Of a stretch of DNA of 64,000 nucleotides, positions 35,601 through 47,641 are shown one piece after another; position 1 is the first letter of the stretch, and each line of letters starts with the position of its first letter. Made by a program: the position numbers and the translations under genes. The DNA comes from Strigops habroptila. Its lineage: Eukaryota; Chordata; Aves; Psittaciformes; Psittacidae. The notes beneath the pieces are model-generated. The model was not told where the DNA came from. It searched no databases and worked only from the letters and a program-made list of their open reading frames with translations. The stretch lies in NCBI RefSeq assembly GCF_004027225.2, contig NC_044302.2, positions 38,476,949 to 38,540,948 on the forward strand, in the 5' to 3' direction.

Positions 35601-38600
35601 GAATGAGCTTTTAAATTTGGACATATATAGCTATTTCCCTAGAGAAAGTTCATCAGCAAACAACATATGACCACGTATAATTCTTCTTTACTACACAAAA
35701 TCTAACAGAAAACCTTTATTAACACATTTAAAAAACTCTCCCTTAATATAAAAACTAACCAAAATACACCTTATCTTTATTGAAATGTGTTTAAAAAGTC
35801 CATTCTAGCCAAGCTACTGTAATTTTCCCTTGTACCAAGTTTAAAGTCACATGAAGAAATTCGAGGGCTATCAATATCCAAACTTTAGCATCTGATCTGT
35901 ACATTTAATTTTGTCACTCAAAAGACTACTACCTAACCAACAGTAACGCAGCCTTCTCCATAACCCAACTGCCAGTTCTGTGAAAATACTGTCACATCAT
36001 AAGACACGTACAGCACTCAGATCACCCCACCTCAATACAATTTTTCCCCAAGTGACAGACTAGAGTAACTACTTAACAACTAAGATCCTGGAGCAATCTC
36101 TTCATCTCTGTAAACTTAAATATCAACAACTAAAGACTGCTATTTTCTGTTCAATATATAAACAGTCATATTTTCTCACTGACCTAGAAGAAAAGTTTGG
36201 CCCTAATGCACAAAGCACATTTCATTATAGGCTTTCAACATAAAATCCCGCCAACTTCAATTTAGGACTACATGCAAGCAAATGCACTTGGTTAAAATTA
36301 TTGTGCAGGCACCCTTCCCACAGGATCACATAATCATCACTTCAGAGTAACAGCTGAATGTCAGTTTTCAGAAAGGCATGGTATAACACAAGGAATAACT
36401 TTTTACAAATCTAATAATGACAGCATTAAAGCTTAATTACTGTAGAGCAGAGAAAGGAGGTAACTGATGACTAAGCAGCATTCCAGTAATTTTTTTCACT
36501 TCTCCAACACCACCCCCCACACTGAAACAGGCTATGCTGTACACAGCTGACAGAAAGCTAATGCTGAGCTAGCTAATGCTACATAATGGATGCTTCAATT
36601 TTCTACATAAAGCATTGTACCATCAGCACTCAACTGTTATAGCAGAACAACTGAAAGGTATAGATCAGCTTAAAGCTAAGCCAAAGAAACTGTGAAGTTG
36701 AACACATCTGAAAGTTAGAAAACAAAGCAAGGACAGCATGACATTCCATCTAACACCATAGCTATGTCTGAAGACAAAATTAAGCACAATAGTGAAGCAT
36801 TCCAGTGCTATATGTCAGAAAAACAACCAGGAAAAAAAAAATAAAAAAATCTAAAACTGCAAAAGACACTAATTCTGTTTTCAGGTTAGAATTTAGACAG
36901 GATAAAGTACATTGTGTGCTCCAGCATTCCACAATGATTGTAAACAGCAGTTTTCAAAATGAAAAGTATATTTAATTCACTGAGACCAATTCTTTCTCAC
37001 CTTTATCTTTAAATACACGGTCACATCCTACTGTAAGAATTTAGAGAGGTGACAAATTCAAGTTAAATGATTTTAACTCTGGAATTTTTCAACTAGCAAC
37101 TTCAATCACACCAGACATTAACTACTGTGCTACACTCCTGAAAAACAAGCCTAGAAAACAAGATATCACATACTCATGCCTGACAGATCATGATTTGATC
37201 CCATGAAAGTGCCATCTATTACCAGCAGCACTGAATATTATTCCTTTTTATGAGGCCAGACCTCCAGAGGCACATACTGAAATTTCACAGGCTTTGACAG
37301 CACAGAACTACAGAAAATATGCTTTAGCACCTCTGCCTTTCCTCATTCTGAACTTACCAAAATCTACTTGCCCTCTCAACTGCTCCTGAATCACTTCCTA
37401 TGAAACTCGGGGTGGGGGGAGGGAGAATAAAAAAAAATTAAAAAGAAAAAAAAGTCTAGCAAAGCTTTATACAAAACCGAACAATACTGAACATGAAAAC
37501 ATCTGGTGTAAATGAAAAGTTCCAAGAACAAAACAACCTGTATGCTACTGATACCAGTTTTGCCAGAGTCTGATGGAAATTAGACTTTACACCAAGTTTA
37601 ATTCAAAACAAAATTTCCATGCACTAAAATGAGAAAATGTGTCTTGATGAGGGCACTCTGTAGTTAAACTCTTCATTTACTACTTAGGGAGACTGAAATT
37701 GAAAAGTAAGCAAATCATTCCTCAAAAGCAACGTTAGCACAGCTTAGCTCTCTAGAGATTAGTGTTCAACACCCACACAGCCTCACTGCAGTAACTTCAG
37801 CCTGCTGGATATCTTCCACGTTTCCACAGAATTCCCAGGCCTCCCACTGTTACCTCTTGACCTTTCTTTTTTGCAAAACCCCTAGTTTCTTCCCACAATA
37901 AAACTTACCTTCACTTCTCTCTCAGCAAAGAAGAGAGATGTACTATTGCTTGCCCAGTATCACAAGTTGGAAGCTGAACAGCTCTCAGGCTATTAGTAAA
38001 CCCCCAGAGCAGATAACATCCATCCTTCACTGTTGGTAGTTGACAAGTATCTACTCTAACTAAATTGGGTTTTATGAAGCTTATAGGTACATATCTTCAG
38101 AGGCATAAAATCTAAGCTTGGTTAAAACTTCCACATTTGCATAAGCAGAGAGAACTGCAGGTAAAAATAAAAAACTTATTTCCCTCAAAGATACTTTTTT
38201 TTTCCCCAGAAAAAATTCCACGTACAATGAACAGATTTTACACAGAGCTCAAAGTCAGAAAATTAAAAGCAAACATTAAAAGAGCATTTCTGGAATGCAA
38301 AGACAGTTACTTCTCAGTCCTTCGGCCATTCTGTCTTCCTGCTAGTAAAATACTTCTCCTCCTGTTTACTGTTACCTGTAGATTCTAGTTTCATCACTTG
38401 TTATCTCTCCAGATTTAGACATGCCTCAGCCTACTGGCAGCAAATGTCAAACACAAGTAAAAATTTTCATAACCTGGTACGCTGAGCAACCCGCTCCTGG
38501 AATACTTTCAGAAATTAAGGAGTAGCAATTGTTTGAGGCAATCTTCCACAGAAAGAGAAGAACACTTTACACCGAACTTTGTTTTCAAAAGCCAGTGTTA

Positions 38601-39350
38601 GCAACGCACAAGTAAGATAATACCAATGGTTGAGTTTAGAGTGAAAAATATCTCCCATACCCTTAAAGCAACCCTGTCCCTGACTGAAACCTCTATAATA
38701 TTATTTCATCTTCCCAAGATTACTCCAGAATTTAAGATATTTGTATTTAAATGGACACTATTTAAAGTTACATCAACCATAATATGTGAAATTAATTATG
38801 TACTTAATTTTAAGCTAGTGGAACTCCTCTAAAGCAACACTGATTACCCTTATAAAATTGTTTTGTATCATTACATTAAAAAAAAAAAAAAAAAAACAAA
38901 GCACAAAATCCCTGTTGAAACATGAAAAGTCTTTCATATCTTTACATTTAGAAACGTGAGCTGCTTCATTTAAGTCCAAATATAACAACCTAAACCGGAA
39001 AATGTTTAGTGCCTTAAATACAGAAAGGTACTCCAGATCTTCCTATCTATAACAATACAATTTTTAAATTGTAAAAATCGTAAAAAGCACTTTCTTCTAG
39101 GCTGCAAGGGTACATCCTACCCTGGAATAAATCACAAGTTCCAGCATCACAAAGGTGCCTTGCCAATAATTCCATACTTCTGAAGCACAACAGTATTTTT
39201 CTACAAAAATACAGTCCTTGCAGCCCTCCAAACATAATGAATGAACATTTACTAGGCAATTAGCACCTCAAACCCAAAGATAAACTGAACCAAAAGAACA
39301 GTTTTAAATCTACAACACAATCTAAGTCTGAAATTTCATTTTGAAAAATC

Positions 39351-39412
39351 AAAGAATGTTTAGGGTTGGAAAGGACCTTAAAAGATCAGCTAGTTCCAAC
39401 CCTCCTGCAATG
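39351..39412 (-). mobile_element. CR1 LINE 3' remnant
   Basis: Sequence aagaatgtttagggttggaa then aggaccttaaaagatcagct and agttccaaccctcctgc is the antisense of the last 60 nt of CR1. A short, old remnant in the first intron. Confidence 0.85.
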
Positions 39413-39860
39413 AGACAATATAATGGAGTCAGCATGATGGCTCTCTGCTGCTGCATCTGGCCACAGGTACCTGCTGCTCTACTTTAGACCAGCCTCAGTG
39501 CTCAAAAACCTCTATAAATTAGACTCACTAACCCGGTAGAACATTCACACACCCAACAGTAACTTGCTTCTGAACAGAAGCTGAATCAACTCAGTGGAGG
39601 ATACACGAGACAGATGCAGAGCAAGAATGGAGGCATAAAACTGCACAGCCAGGAATAAGGTAGGGGAAGAAATACCTGCTAGTAGCGAGGACAACCTTCC
39701 CAGCAGCCTGAGATGTCATTTCTATGACTGCTGTTTCACCGTAGGTTTAGTGTATCTCTGAAAAGACAGCACACTTGTTCACTCCATGGCCTAATTGCCA
39801 CCAACATCACCATTAACTATGCTTCTGTTTGAAACTGATCCATTTACTTTCTCTTATTGT

Positions 39861-39902
39861 ACATGGTTTACTGAATGAAGAACATGGTTTACTGAATGAA
39901 GA
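39861..39902. repeat. 21-bp exact tandem duplication
   Basis: The unit acatggtttactgaatgaag plus a occurs twice back to back (39,861-39,881 and 39,882-39,902), followed by a partial third (gcatgg). Confidence 0.9.
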
Positions 39903-41500
39903 GCATGGTACCTCAATAATTACTCAATGAATAAACACAGAGACTACAAAAGTGTGACAAACCACATACTTTAAACTGGAACCTAGGCCCTGCTTGTCAC
40001 AAAACATCTCTGTATTTTCATACTACTGAAAAGGACATTAACCTCCACTGTTCTAGTCCACATCCTGTCTTAATCAAAAATAATTTAGTGTGTGGTTGAA
40101 GAAGAGTATAAATTCCCACACAGGCAATTACATCCATGTAATCTGGAAAAAAAAAAAAAAAAATCCTTTCTAATACAATTACATTAAATTACTAACAGAC
40201 TTTAGTTAAGTAGAACAGTTATTTATAATGTCTTGGTATGTTAAAAGTTAAATAGGTCAGTAAGTTTACATGGAAGATCATAAAGCATAGGAAAGCACTG
40301 TTGTAACTACATTAGTGATGTTTTACATGAAATGATATTAAGTAATAAACCTACCTAACATATGCAAATCTTATTTGTGTGTCTGTTATGGACTTCTATG
40401 ACCTACAGTTATCCGAGTAAATGCTTTTTGCAAAGACAGTTCTGATAGATCAATATGTCTTCTCCCATTCCTAGCTCCACTGCACAAGGCAGCAATAGGA
40501 GACTAGACAGACAAATAGCAAAAAAAACCCCAAAACTCTCATCTTTCCATACTTATAGGGTACACTAATTTTGAACCAAATACCCCTCTCTGAACAGCCA
40601 AAAAACCCAAAATGGATATTATCTATCTTGTATTAAAAAGGTTTCCTAAAATGTATGCTGAGCTTTTTTATTCATGTATATAAAAACACCAGCTAAAGGA
40701 ATAAACAAGGGAGGCAAGAGTGGATATGGGGTAAATGTGAAATGGGAACCACATACCATGAAATGTGTTCAAATGTGTTGCTTTGAGTAACAGATAAAGG
40801 ATAATGCAGTTCAACAAATACATTAGGAGAATGCACTAATAAACACAGATCTGTAATATTCTGAAAGTGTTGCATACATAATATTTACAAATATTATCTG
40901 CACCTCCTCCTAGAAAGAATCCACCTACTCATTCATTTAAGGTAATGAACATATCTACTGAACCCCAGAACTAAATACACAGGTGAGCTAAATCTGATCA
41001 AAATAAATTAATCTATATTTTTTAACGAAGCCAAGTACTACTTACAAAGGTTTCAGAATTTCCGTTGAAAGTACTGCTTTTAAAAGCTCTCTAAATAACC
41101 AAAGTCCAAACCAATTCTATAGCATAGACTAGTGTGTAATATTTCCTCTTCTACATTCTCCCTGTGCCAAAAAGGAGACATGAAATTATAAGTGGCTTAC
41201 CTAAGGTCACAAGGAGGGACAGATGTTCCAGTCACTGTCTTATCTGTGATCATCAGCCTAGCTTTTAACTACTTTCTTGCTCGCGTGCTTTCAGTTATAT
41301 AACTGTTTAGCTTAAATACACACATTTTTCCCCACTGCACTATTTTAGCTGTGGCCTCACAAAACCCTAGAGCCCCAGTGCCAATGTCCAGGAGGCCTCA
41401 CAGAACTACACTCAGAAAAGGAGCTCAACAGCAGGCGGCTTAATTTCACTGCACTGGTTCTGCAGGCGCACTGAGGAAGCATTAAAACGTCTGCATTACC

Positions 41501-41528
<28 letters not shown>
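41501..41528. repeat. Poly(A) tract, 28 A
   Basis: An uninterrupted A run directly after about 150 nt of sequence that is GC-richer than its surroundings (41,345-41,500). Resembles the tail of a retrocopy, but the body matches nothing I recognise. Confidence 0.88.
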
Positions 41529-41531
<3 letters not shown>

Positions 41532-43689
41532 ATTAAGGATTGCCAGAAAGTATATGACAATTAGATAAGTTACTTTTTTTACCTTTTAATAGATCAATTA
41601 TATAGAAGTCTCAAAACATTTCTGAAAGAACGTTAAAGGTCCAGAAGCAAAGCAAACAACACGTAATTCTTATGCTTTTGCCTACTCTAGGGTACACTAG
41701 TTGCTCCTTGGGTATACACCATGCCATTTTAATTGATAAATAACCTCCAGGTATCACATTCAGTTTAAGATCATCTAGCCACAGTCTGCTCATGAAAAGC
41801 ATTATCTCACTATTTGCCTAAGCACTGTGTCAGCTCTTTTGCTCAAGCAGCTGCGGGTGGGGTACAGAGGACTGACTGAAAACTCTTGCTGTTAGTTTCC
41901 AGTTGAATCAGTGAAACTGTAAATCAGCAGCAACCTAAACTCATTTACAACTCCATTCTTCCTGTGGTTTCTGTGTGCCTTTAACTGCATTATTATTTTT
42001 CTGTATGCCATTCCAAAGCAATCAGTTAAAAGCAAAAAGAAAAACCTAAGGAACAAGAAGTAGCTATATGTTTTGTTTACAACAGACTGAAAAAACTAAT
42101 TAGCTGGTACGACTTATTAAAAAAAAAAAAGAAAGAGTTAATGCAGCTATCAGTACCTTGTTCTTCAGATAGTAGATTTTTATGTAATTACAAGATACTG
42201 GAGAAAAGGAAACACTGCCACTTCCCTATGATTCATATTTAATATATTGTCATATCGAAGTCATAACTGAACACCAGGAGACTCCCCAAATTTTATTAAA
42301 ACACAGTTTTAAGACAAAAGTAAAGATGTTACACATACATGTAACTTTGATACTTCTAATCACATAAACAACTTAGTATAAGCACTACTGAAGCATAAAC
42401 AATCCTATTTTCATAGGGGACATTTCGCAGATGCAACTGAGACACTAAATTTTTATATACTGGATCAGCTTTAAAAACGTACTTAATCTAGTTACAAGAC
42501 TAGTTTAATCTAGTTACAGGTGAAAAATTACCCCAGGAAGTAAATTCAATCTTTTTAAGCGTACATGAGTGAGCTGGATGAGGAAAAGTTGCTTGCAGGT
42601 TCAGTGACACTTAAGAGAACAACTTCAAAAAAAATTAAGACAGGGCCTACAGATCTTCCAAACAGGTTGAATCTTCTAACTAACCTTGAATACCTTTATC
42701 TTGATCGCACAGGAAAAAACACTACAGGGTAAGTGATGTATCTGGCATTCTAGATTCTGAAATTCATTTACATTTTATAAGCAAATACATGTATTTGATT
42801 CAACAGTACAATACAAGACAAAAAGATTCATTTGATTAGCTGAAAGCCATTCTCGGCTGATGAGCTTGTCTGCTGCTGGCCAAGTAATTCCTCTATTTCA
42901 GGCCAGCACAGTAAAATACCTCTTACTTCCACTGTAAATACTGTTTCACTTGTTGAAACTTCTCCATTCAAAAGAAACCAACAAAAGGGCGTTTAGGTCA
43001 GCAGAAGGCATCTCCTAAAATACAGTTAACAAAGAAACCTTTATCTCATCTTTTCCCTCTGAAAGGAAAAATCACATTACTCCCATCTTGGATTTTAACA
43101 TCCCAGCGCTGCTCAGGATGAAATGCGTCTGCCAGGCATTTATTAGTGTTCAGAAAAGGTGAAGTGTACGGGGCAGATAAATTGTTTATCCCCACAAGCA
43201 GTCATAATGCAGGTAGCAACACCTGATACACCTAACAGTGTGCCTCACTTTTGATTATGCTTAAGAACATGCAAAATAAAGGATAACTTTGCACAGTGTA
43301 TATTTGTAACCAAATATGTACTTACAAAAGATCTTATATACAAAATATGTACAAGAAAAAAAATCTCCGATTATATTCCAGCTCCCTTTACAAACAGCAC
43401 ATCACTTTACGACCCCTTAAGGGTTTGCCAGCAAAGTCAACAAGGAAGCCTGAAAATAAGCTTTGTAAAAGTTTCATTGCAAACCACCTGAAACAATACT
43501 CTTGAGATTTTAATAAGTCAAGCTTAAAACCAGCACACAGTCAGAGTGCGTTTGTAAATAGCGCTTAGATAAATAAGTACTGGCAGTTTAGTTTGCCTCT
43601 AATCTGCTAACCAAGCCAGTACAAATGCACTCCAGCAACCTGCTTCTGCAGAACAGTGAAACGAACTTACTTTGCTCCTACACCACCAC

Positions 43690-44960
43690 GCACTGTTCGG
43701 TCGAACTAACTACCGCCAGCAGCGCCGAAATCGGCGTTCAGCCAGGAAACCCAAACCGCCGCGATCAACGCTCCCTCAGGGGAGGGCAGCCGAAGCCTCC
43801 CGGCGACAGCTTTTGCCACCCAGGAGAGAAGCCACAAGAACGCGGGGGGCCCTTCCACCGCCCGCACCGAGCCATGTCAACCCGCTCCGCACCCCCAAGG
43901 CCACGGCCCGCGCTGAGGCGATGCCCCCGCCCGGCTCATCCGCTGCCCTCCCGCCTAGAGGAGTGGGCGCAGCGAGGAGTCACGCGGGCTCCGGGACAGC
44001 GGCCGCCGCTCCCCCCACCCCGCCAGCCCCTTCCGACCGCCACCTGCGCGCCCGCACGCACGGGGCTCTGGCCCCCAGCTACCAGAGCGAGGGCGGAGGG
44101 ACCCAGTTAAAAGGCCTCAGTCGAAGGGGGTGCTGCGACCGCCGCGAACAACGCCCCTCCGCAAAGGCGGCCGAGGACAGCTACCTACTGGGAGTCGCTG
44201 CGGCGGAGCGACGGGAGCCGGCTGCACCATGCGGCGGGGAAGAGGTCCGTCGGGCTCTATGTCCAACCGGCAGAGTGGGCACCGCTCCCTGCCCTGCCGT
44301 AAGAGCTCCGACACGGGTCCAACCAGGAAGGGGGCGCTCCGAGCGATGCGCCGAGGCAAGGGGCAACCAAGGCTGCAGCCCGGAGGCTGAAGAGGCGCGT
44401 GCGTGGGCGGGGCCTTCCGGAGGGAGACGAGAGAGAGCGTGCGGCCGAGAGCCACCGGCGCCTCCCGTCCTTCGCGAGACAGACTGACAGGGCCCCTGGC
44501 CAATCGGAAGGCGAGAAGTGCATGCCTCGCCTCGGGAGGGGGCGGGGCTTGCTGGTGGGCAGAGGAGGTAACCAATGAGGGAGGGGCCAGGCGTGGCGGC
44601 GCGGGCGGGAGGGGTGCCTCTTCAGCGCGGAGGGGCGGGCAGCGGTGTCCTCGCGCCCGGCGGGGTGGGAGCTGAAGTGCGCCGCGGGCCCCGGCAGTGG
44701 TCTGGGGTGCCGGTTCGACGCTCCCCCCACAACTCTTAGATCCGGTCCAGAAGAGGCGCGCGGTGAGTCCCCCCGCCGCAGCTGCTCGCCTCTCTCTCCT
44801 TAAGCCTCGGTGAGCTGCTGCGCTTTGCCGCTCTCCTCAGCAGGGGCAAAGGTAGCTAGTTAGAGTGGGAACGGCGGCTAGAGTCTGCCCTGTGCCCGGG
44901 CGCGGCTGAGTCCGTGCAGAGAACAGCCGGAGCGCCTGGAAACACCGGTGTGCTCAGTCC
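43690..44960. promoter_or_regulatory. CSNK1G3: CpG island promoter of CSNK1G3, probably bidirectional
   Basis: An abrupt GC- and CpG-rich block in otherwise AT-rich sequence. It has GC boxes (gggcggggcc at 44,405-44,414; ggcggggc at 44,531-44,538; ggggcgggc near 44,632) and two plus-strand CCAAT boxes (44,500-44,504 and 44,572-44,576). A ttcgcgaga motif at about 44,471 resembles half of the TCTCGCGAGA promoter element. There is no TATA box, as expected for a housekeeping kinase. Minus-strand donor candidates for the noncoding first exon are CAGTAG|gtagct near 44,186 and GCAAA|gtaagt near 43,669; neither is decisive. Confidence 0.85.
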
Positions 44961-45300
44961 TCTGATGTTCTCTCCACTAGCCCCAAAATGCCAATATTCT
45001 TGCACGCCGGACTACTCATGTTTGGTAGATTCTCGGAAATGCTGTTACCCCTCTTGTAGTTCTCTGGTCACGGGAGAGTAACATTTAGGCCACTGAAGAT
45101 CTAAGGTTGTAAGGGTGTTTCGGTTTTTGCCATTCGAAAACTTAAAAATAGGTTTAAAAGTTTATTAACAGCTTTTTTCTCTTTGTTTTTACAGTGATTA
45201 TAAATACACAGGAGAGAGGATGCAACAGATAACGTGGAGCTTCTGACAGATTTAAGTATTGCTTGTCCAAATAATTTTTTAAGGAAAGTTTGCATCTTTC
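44640..45300 (+). ncRNA. Candidate divergent spliced transcript from the CSNK1G3 CpG island
   Basis: Seen: on the plus strand a good donor (GGCGCGCG|gtgagtcc, intron from 44,763) lies in the CpG island. 432 nt later there is a strong acceptor (cagcttttttctctttgttt then ttacag, exon from 45,195). No long open frame crosses the junction; the first ATG in the second exon gives only eight codons. Inference: the first intron of a promoter-divergent noncoding RNA. The exon 1 start and exon 2 end are not visible, so the coordinates are approximate. Confidence 0.3.
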
Positions 45301-45519
45301 CAGAACCTTCTAGAAACCTTTGCAGGAAAAAGAATTAATATAGCCAGAAGAGACTTTACAGAAGTCATTCACTCAGTCTTCTTTCCTACACACATTTCCT
45401 AGTCTCAGTTGACATTTAATTACTTTTGCCATAAAGTCTCCGTGGGCAACCTGACCAATGTTACTTCCATTAAAAAAGATTTTCCTTATGTTTAAAGGTG
45501 ATCTTGTTACTTAGACCTA

Positions 45520-46430
45520 TTGATACTTGTCTTGGGGTAGGGCTCCGCTGGACTCCTCCAGGCTGAGAGCACTGGCAGCGCTGCCCTCAGCTAACCAGCC
45601 TCTGGCTGCTCCTGGTGCAGCAGGAGAAGCCCCTGGCCAGGGCCAGGCTGTGACCGGACTCTTGGCCCTGCCGAAGTGCCACCGGGAGCCTGTTGCTCAG
45701 GGTCACAGGAGGGAGCCCCGCAGGCTGTGCCCAAGGCATGACCGCCAAAGGCAGGTACATCTCCCACTGGATCAGGTTGCTGAAAGTCCTGTCTAACCTG
45801 GCCTTGTATACTGCCAGGGATAGCGCAGCCACAGGTTCCCTGGGCAACCTGTTCCAGTGCCTCACCACCCTTACAGTAAAGAACTTCTTCCTTATATCTA
45901 ACCTAAGTCTCCCTTTTTTAAATTTTAACCCATTACCTCTTGTCCTACCACTACAGTCCCTAAGGAACAGTCCCTCCCCAGCACCCTTGTAGGCCCCCTT
46001 CAGATACTGGAAGGCTGCTATGGGGTCTCCACGCAGCCTTCTCTGCTCCAGGCTGAACAGCCACAACTTTCTCAGCCTGTCTTCATACGGGAGGTTCTCC
46101 AGCTCCCGCATCATCCTCGTGGCCCTCCTCTGGACTTGCTCCAACAGCTCCATGTCCTTTATATGTTGAGGACACCAGAACTGCACAGAGTACTCCAAGT
46201 GAGGTCTCACAAGAGCAGAGTAGAGGGGCAGGATCATATCCTTCGACCTGCTGGTCACACTTCTTTTGATGCAGCCCAGGATACGGTTGGTTTCTGGGCT
46301 GCGAGCGCACACTGTACTCATTGACCAACACCCCCAAGTCCTTCACAGGTCTGCTCTGAATCACTTCTCTACCCACCCTGTAGCTGTGACTGGGATTGCC
46401 CAAACTCAGCTGTAGGACCTTGTAGGAACA
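45520..46430 (-). mobile_element. CR1 LINE 3' part with a long open ORF2 C-terminus
   Basis: The minus strand reads open for 244 codons (46,321-45,587). It starts at ARSPETNRILGCIKRS and passes through LPLYSALVRPHLEYSVQFW, RRLRGDPIAAFQYLKGAYKG and FRVVRHWNRLPRE-like blocks. These make up the C-terminal reverse transcriptase domain of CR1 ORF2. Upstream sequence to about 46,430 (SHSYRVGREVIQSRPVKDLG) is in another frame. Its 3' end lacks the usual ATTCTATG tail, unlike the other copies, so it represents another subfamily or a 3' truncation. It lies only about 0.6 kb past the CpG island. Confidence 0.92.
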
Positions 46431-47093
46431 ATGCAGACAGATTTGTGTTGTTTTGCATGAAGGTTTTCCCTCTGTAACGGACGGTTTCATTAAAGACTAA
46501 GCATATACTTAATTCCAATTAGTATTGCGGTATTCTGTCAGCCACCTAAGCAATCCGCTTTTACAAGCAATTACGCAGAGAGAAAAACAAGTCTTGCCTT
46601 ACTGCAATTCCAGATTCATAGAATCTGTTGACAAATTTTCTGTCAACTTTAATCAGAAATGGACACCTTCTCAATAATACTAATATGCCTTTCTCAACCT
46701 TTTCTGAACAGTCAGTCATAATCTAACAAGTGGAGACTTCTTTTTACATAAAAGCTGGAGGGTATTTTTCCAGTTAAGTTATGGTTTCTGATTTTTTTTT
46801 AAAAAATTCAATTCCTTGGCCTTTAATTCAGCTCAACAGATTACTTAATAACCCGTAATTCTAGGATTTAGGTGAAGAACATAAGGCAAAATTGAAAGAT
46901 GTCCTCCACATCTCAGAATTTTAAACAGAAAGTGCATCTCTCTGGTGCCGAGAAGGCTGCAGTGGTGAAGAAAGTGGGTAACTGCTACATGTGAAATGTG
47001 TTCCTACTCTTAATCATTATGAACAACACAGGTAAGCACTGCTGTATGTCAGGTACATAAAAGAGGAAATGAAGGCGGTGGCTTTGAATTTAT
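46431..47093. other. Intergenic, no recognised feature
   Basis: AT-rich sequence between the CR1 and the solo LTR. No exon, RNA or repeat recognised. Confidence 0.6.
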
Positions 47094-47641
47094 AATGTTG
47101 TTGTGGTTTAACCCCAGCTGGCAACTAAGCCCCGCAGAGCCGCTCGCTCAGCCCCACCCCCTGGTGGGGTGGGGGAGAGAATCAAAAGGGTACAAGTGAA
47201 AAAACTCGTGGGTTAGTAAGTGAAGAAAAGCTGTGCACACAATCAAAGCAAAACCAGGAATTCATTCACCACTTCCCATGGGCATGCAGGTGTTCAGCCA
47301 CCTCCAGGAAAGCAGCGCTCCATCACATGTAATGGTGACTTGGGGAGACAAACAACACCACTTTGAACATCTCCCTTTCTTCTTCCTCCTCTGGCTTTAT
47401 ATGCTGAGCAGGACACCATATGGTGTGGGGTCAGCTGTCCTGGCTGTGTCTCCCCTAGCTTCTTGTGCACCTCCAGCCTGCTTGCTGGTAGGGGGTGTGA
47501 GAAGCTGAAGAACACTAAGTAAGCACTACTTAGCAATAACAAAAACACCCCTGTGTTATCAACACTGTTTCCAGCACAAATCTGAAACATAGCTACTATG
47601 AAGAAAATTAACGCCACCTCAGCCAAAACCAGCACAAATGT
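47094..47641 (+). mobile_element. Solo LTR of a bird endogenous retrovirus with 5-bp target duplication
   Basis: The LTR runs 47,099-47,636 (538 nt). It begins TGTTGTGGTTTAACCCCAGC and ends CCAAAACCAGCACA, i.e. TG...CA termini. It is flanked on both sides by AATGT (47,094-47,098 and 47,637-47,641), a 5-bp target-site duplication. No internal retroviral genes remain, so this is the product of recombination between two LTRs. The opening motif is one I associate with a widespread bird ERV family; the subclass is uncertain. The plus orientation is inferred from the terminal motif. Confidence 0.88.

Larger units (their letters stand above)
26903..43689 (-). other. CSNK1G3: CSNK1G3 first intron (5' UTR intron)
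   Basis: About 17 kb between the start-codon exon and the CpG island. It holds an LTR fragment (30,113-31,095), an LTR-like element (about 31,925-32,650), a small CR1 remnant (39,351-39,412), a 21-bp tandem duplication and long A tracts. No second gene was found. Open frames near 30.3-31.3 kb lie inside the LTR. The intron's 5' end is not fixed because the first-exon donor is ambiguous. Confidence 0.7.
1..44400 (-). other. CSNK1G3: CSNK1G3 gene locus (partial, 3' end outside window)
   Basis: Seen: five minus-strand coding exons with consensus GT/AG borders and compatible phases, reading towards position 1 from a CpG-island promoter. Together they encode residues 1-224 of a casein kinase 1 of the gamma class. 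The N-terminal tail ([10 protein letters not shown], then the [11 protein letters not shown] block) identifies gamma-3 rather than gamma-1 or gamma-2; this comparison is from family knowledge. CK1-gamma kinases are Ser/Thr kinases tethered to membranes by C-terminal lipidation, and they phosphorylate the Wnt co-receptor LRP6 among other targets. Exons for the remaining C-lobe and lipidated tail were not found in 1-5,345, so they lie left of the window. The 5' limit given is approximate because the transcription start is not resolved. Confidence 0.93.

Noticed and set aside
1..44400. Possibility that this is a W-linked CSNK1G3 gametolog or a processed pseudogene
   Set aside because: Introns, splice sites and frame are intact, which excludes a processed copy. 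Repeat density is ordinary, giving no reason to prefer a degenerate W copy, though chromosome assignment cannot be read from the sequence.
43672..44487. 271-codon plus-strand open frame in the CpG island, with other long frames overlapping it on both strands
   Set aside because: Composition is Ala/Arg/Pro/Gly-rich as expected for stop-poor GC-rich DNA. Overlapping frames in several phases are equally open, and no domain is recognisable.
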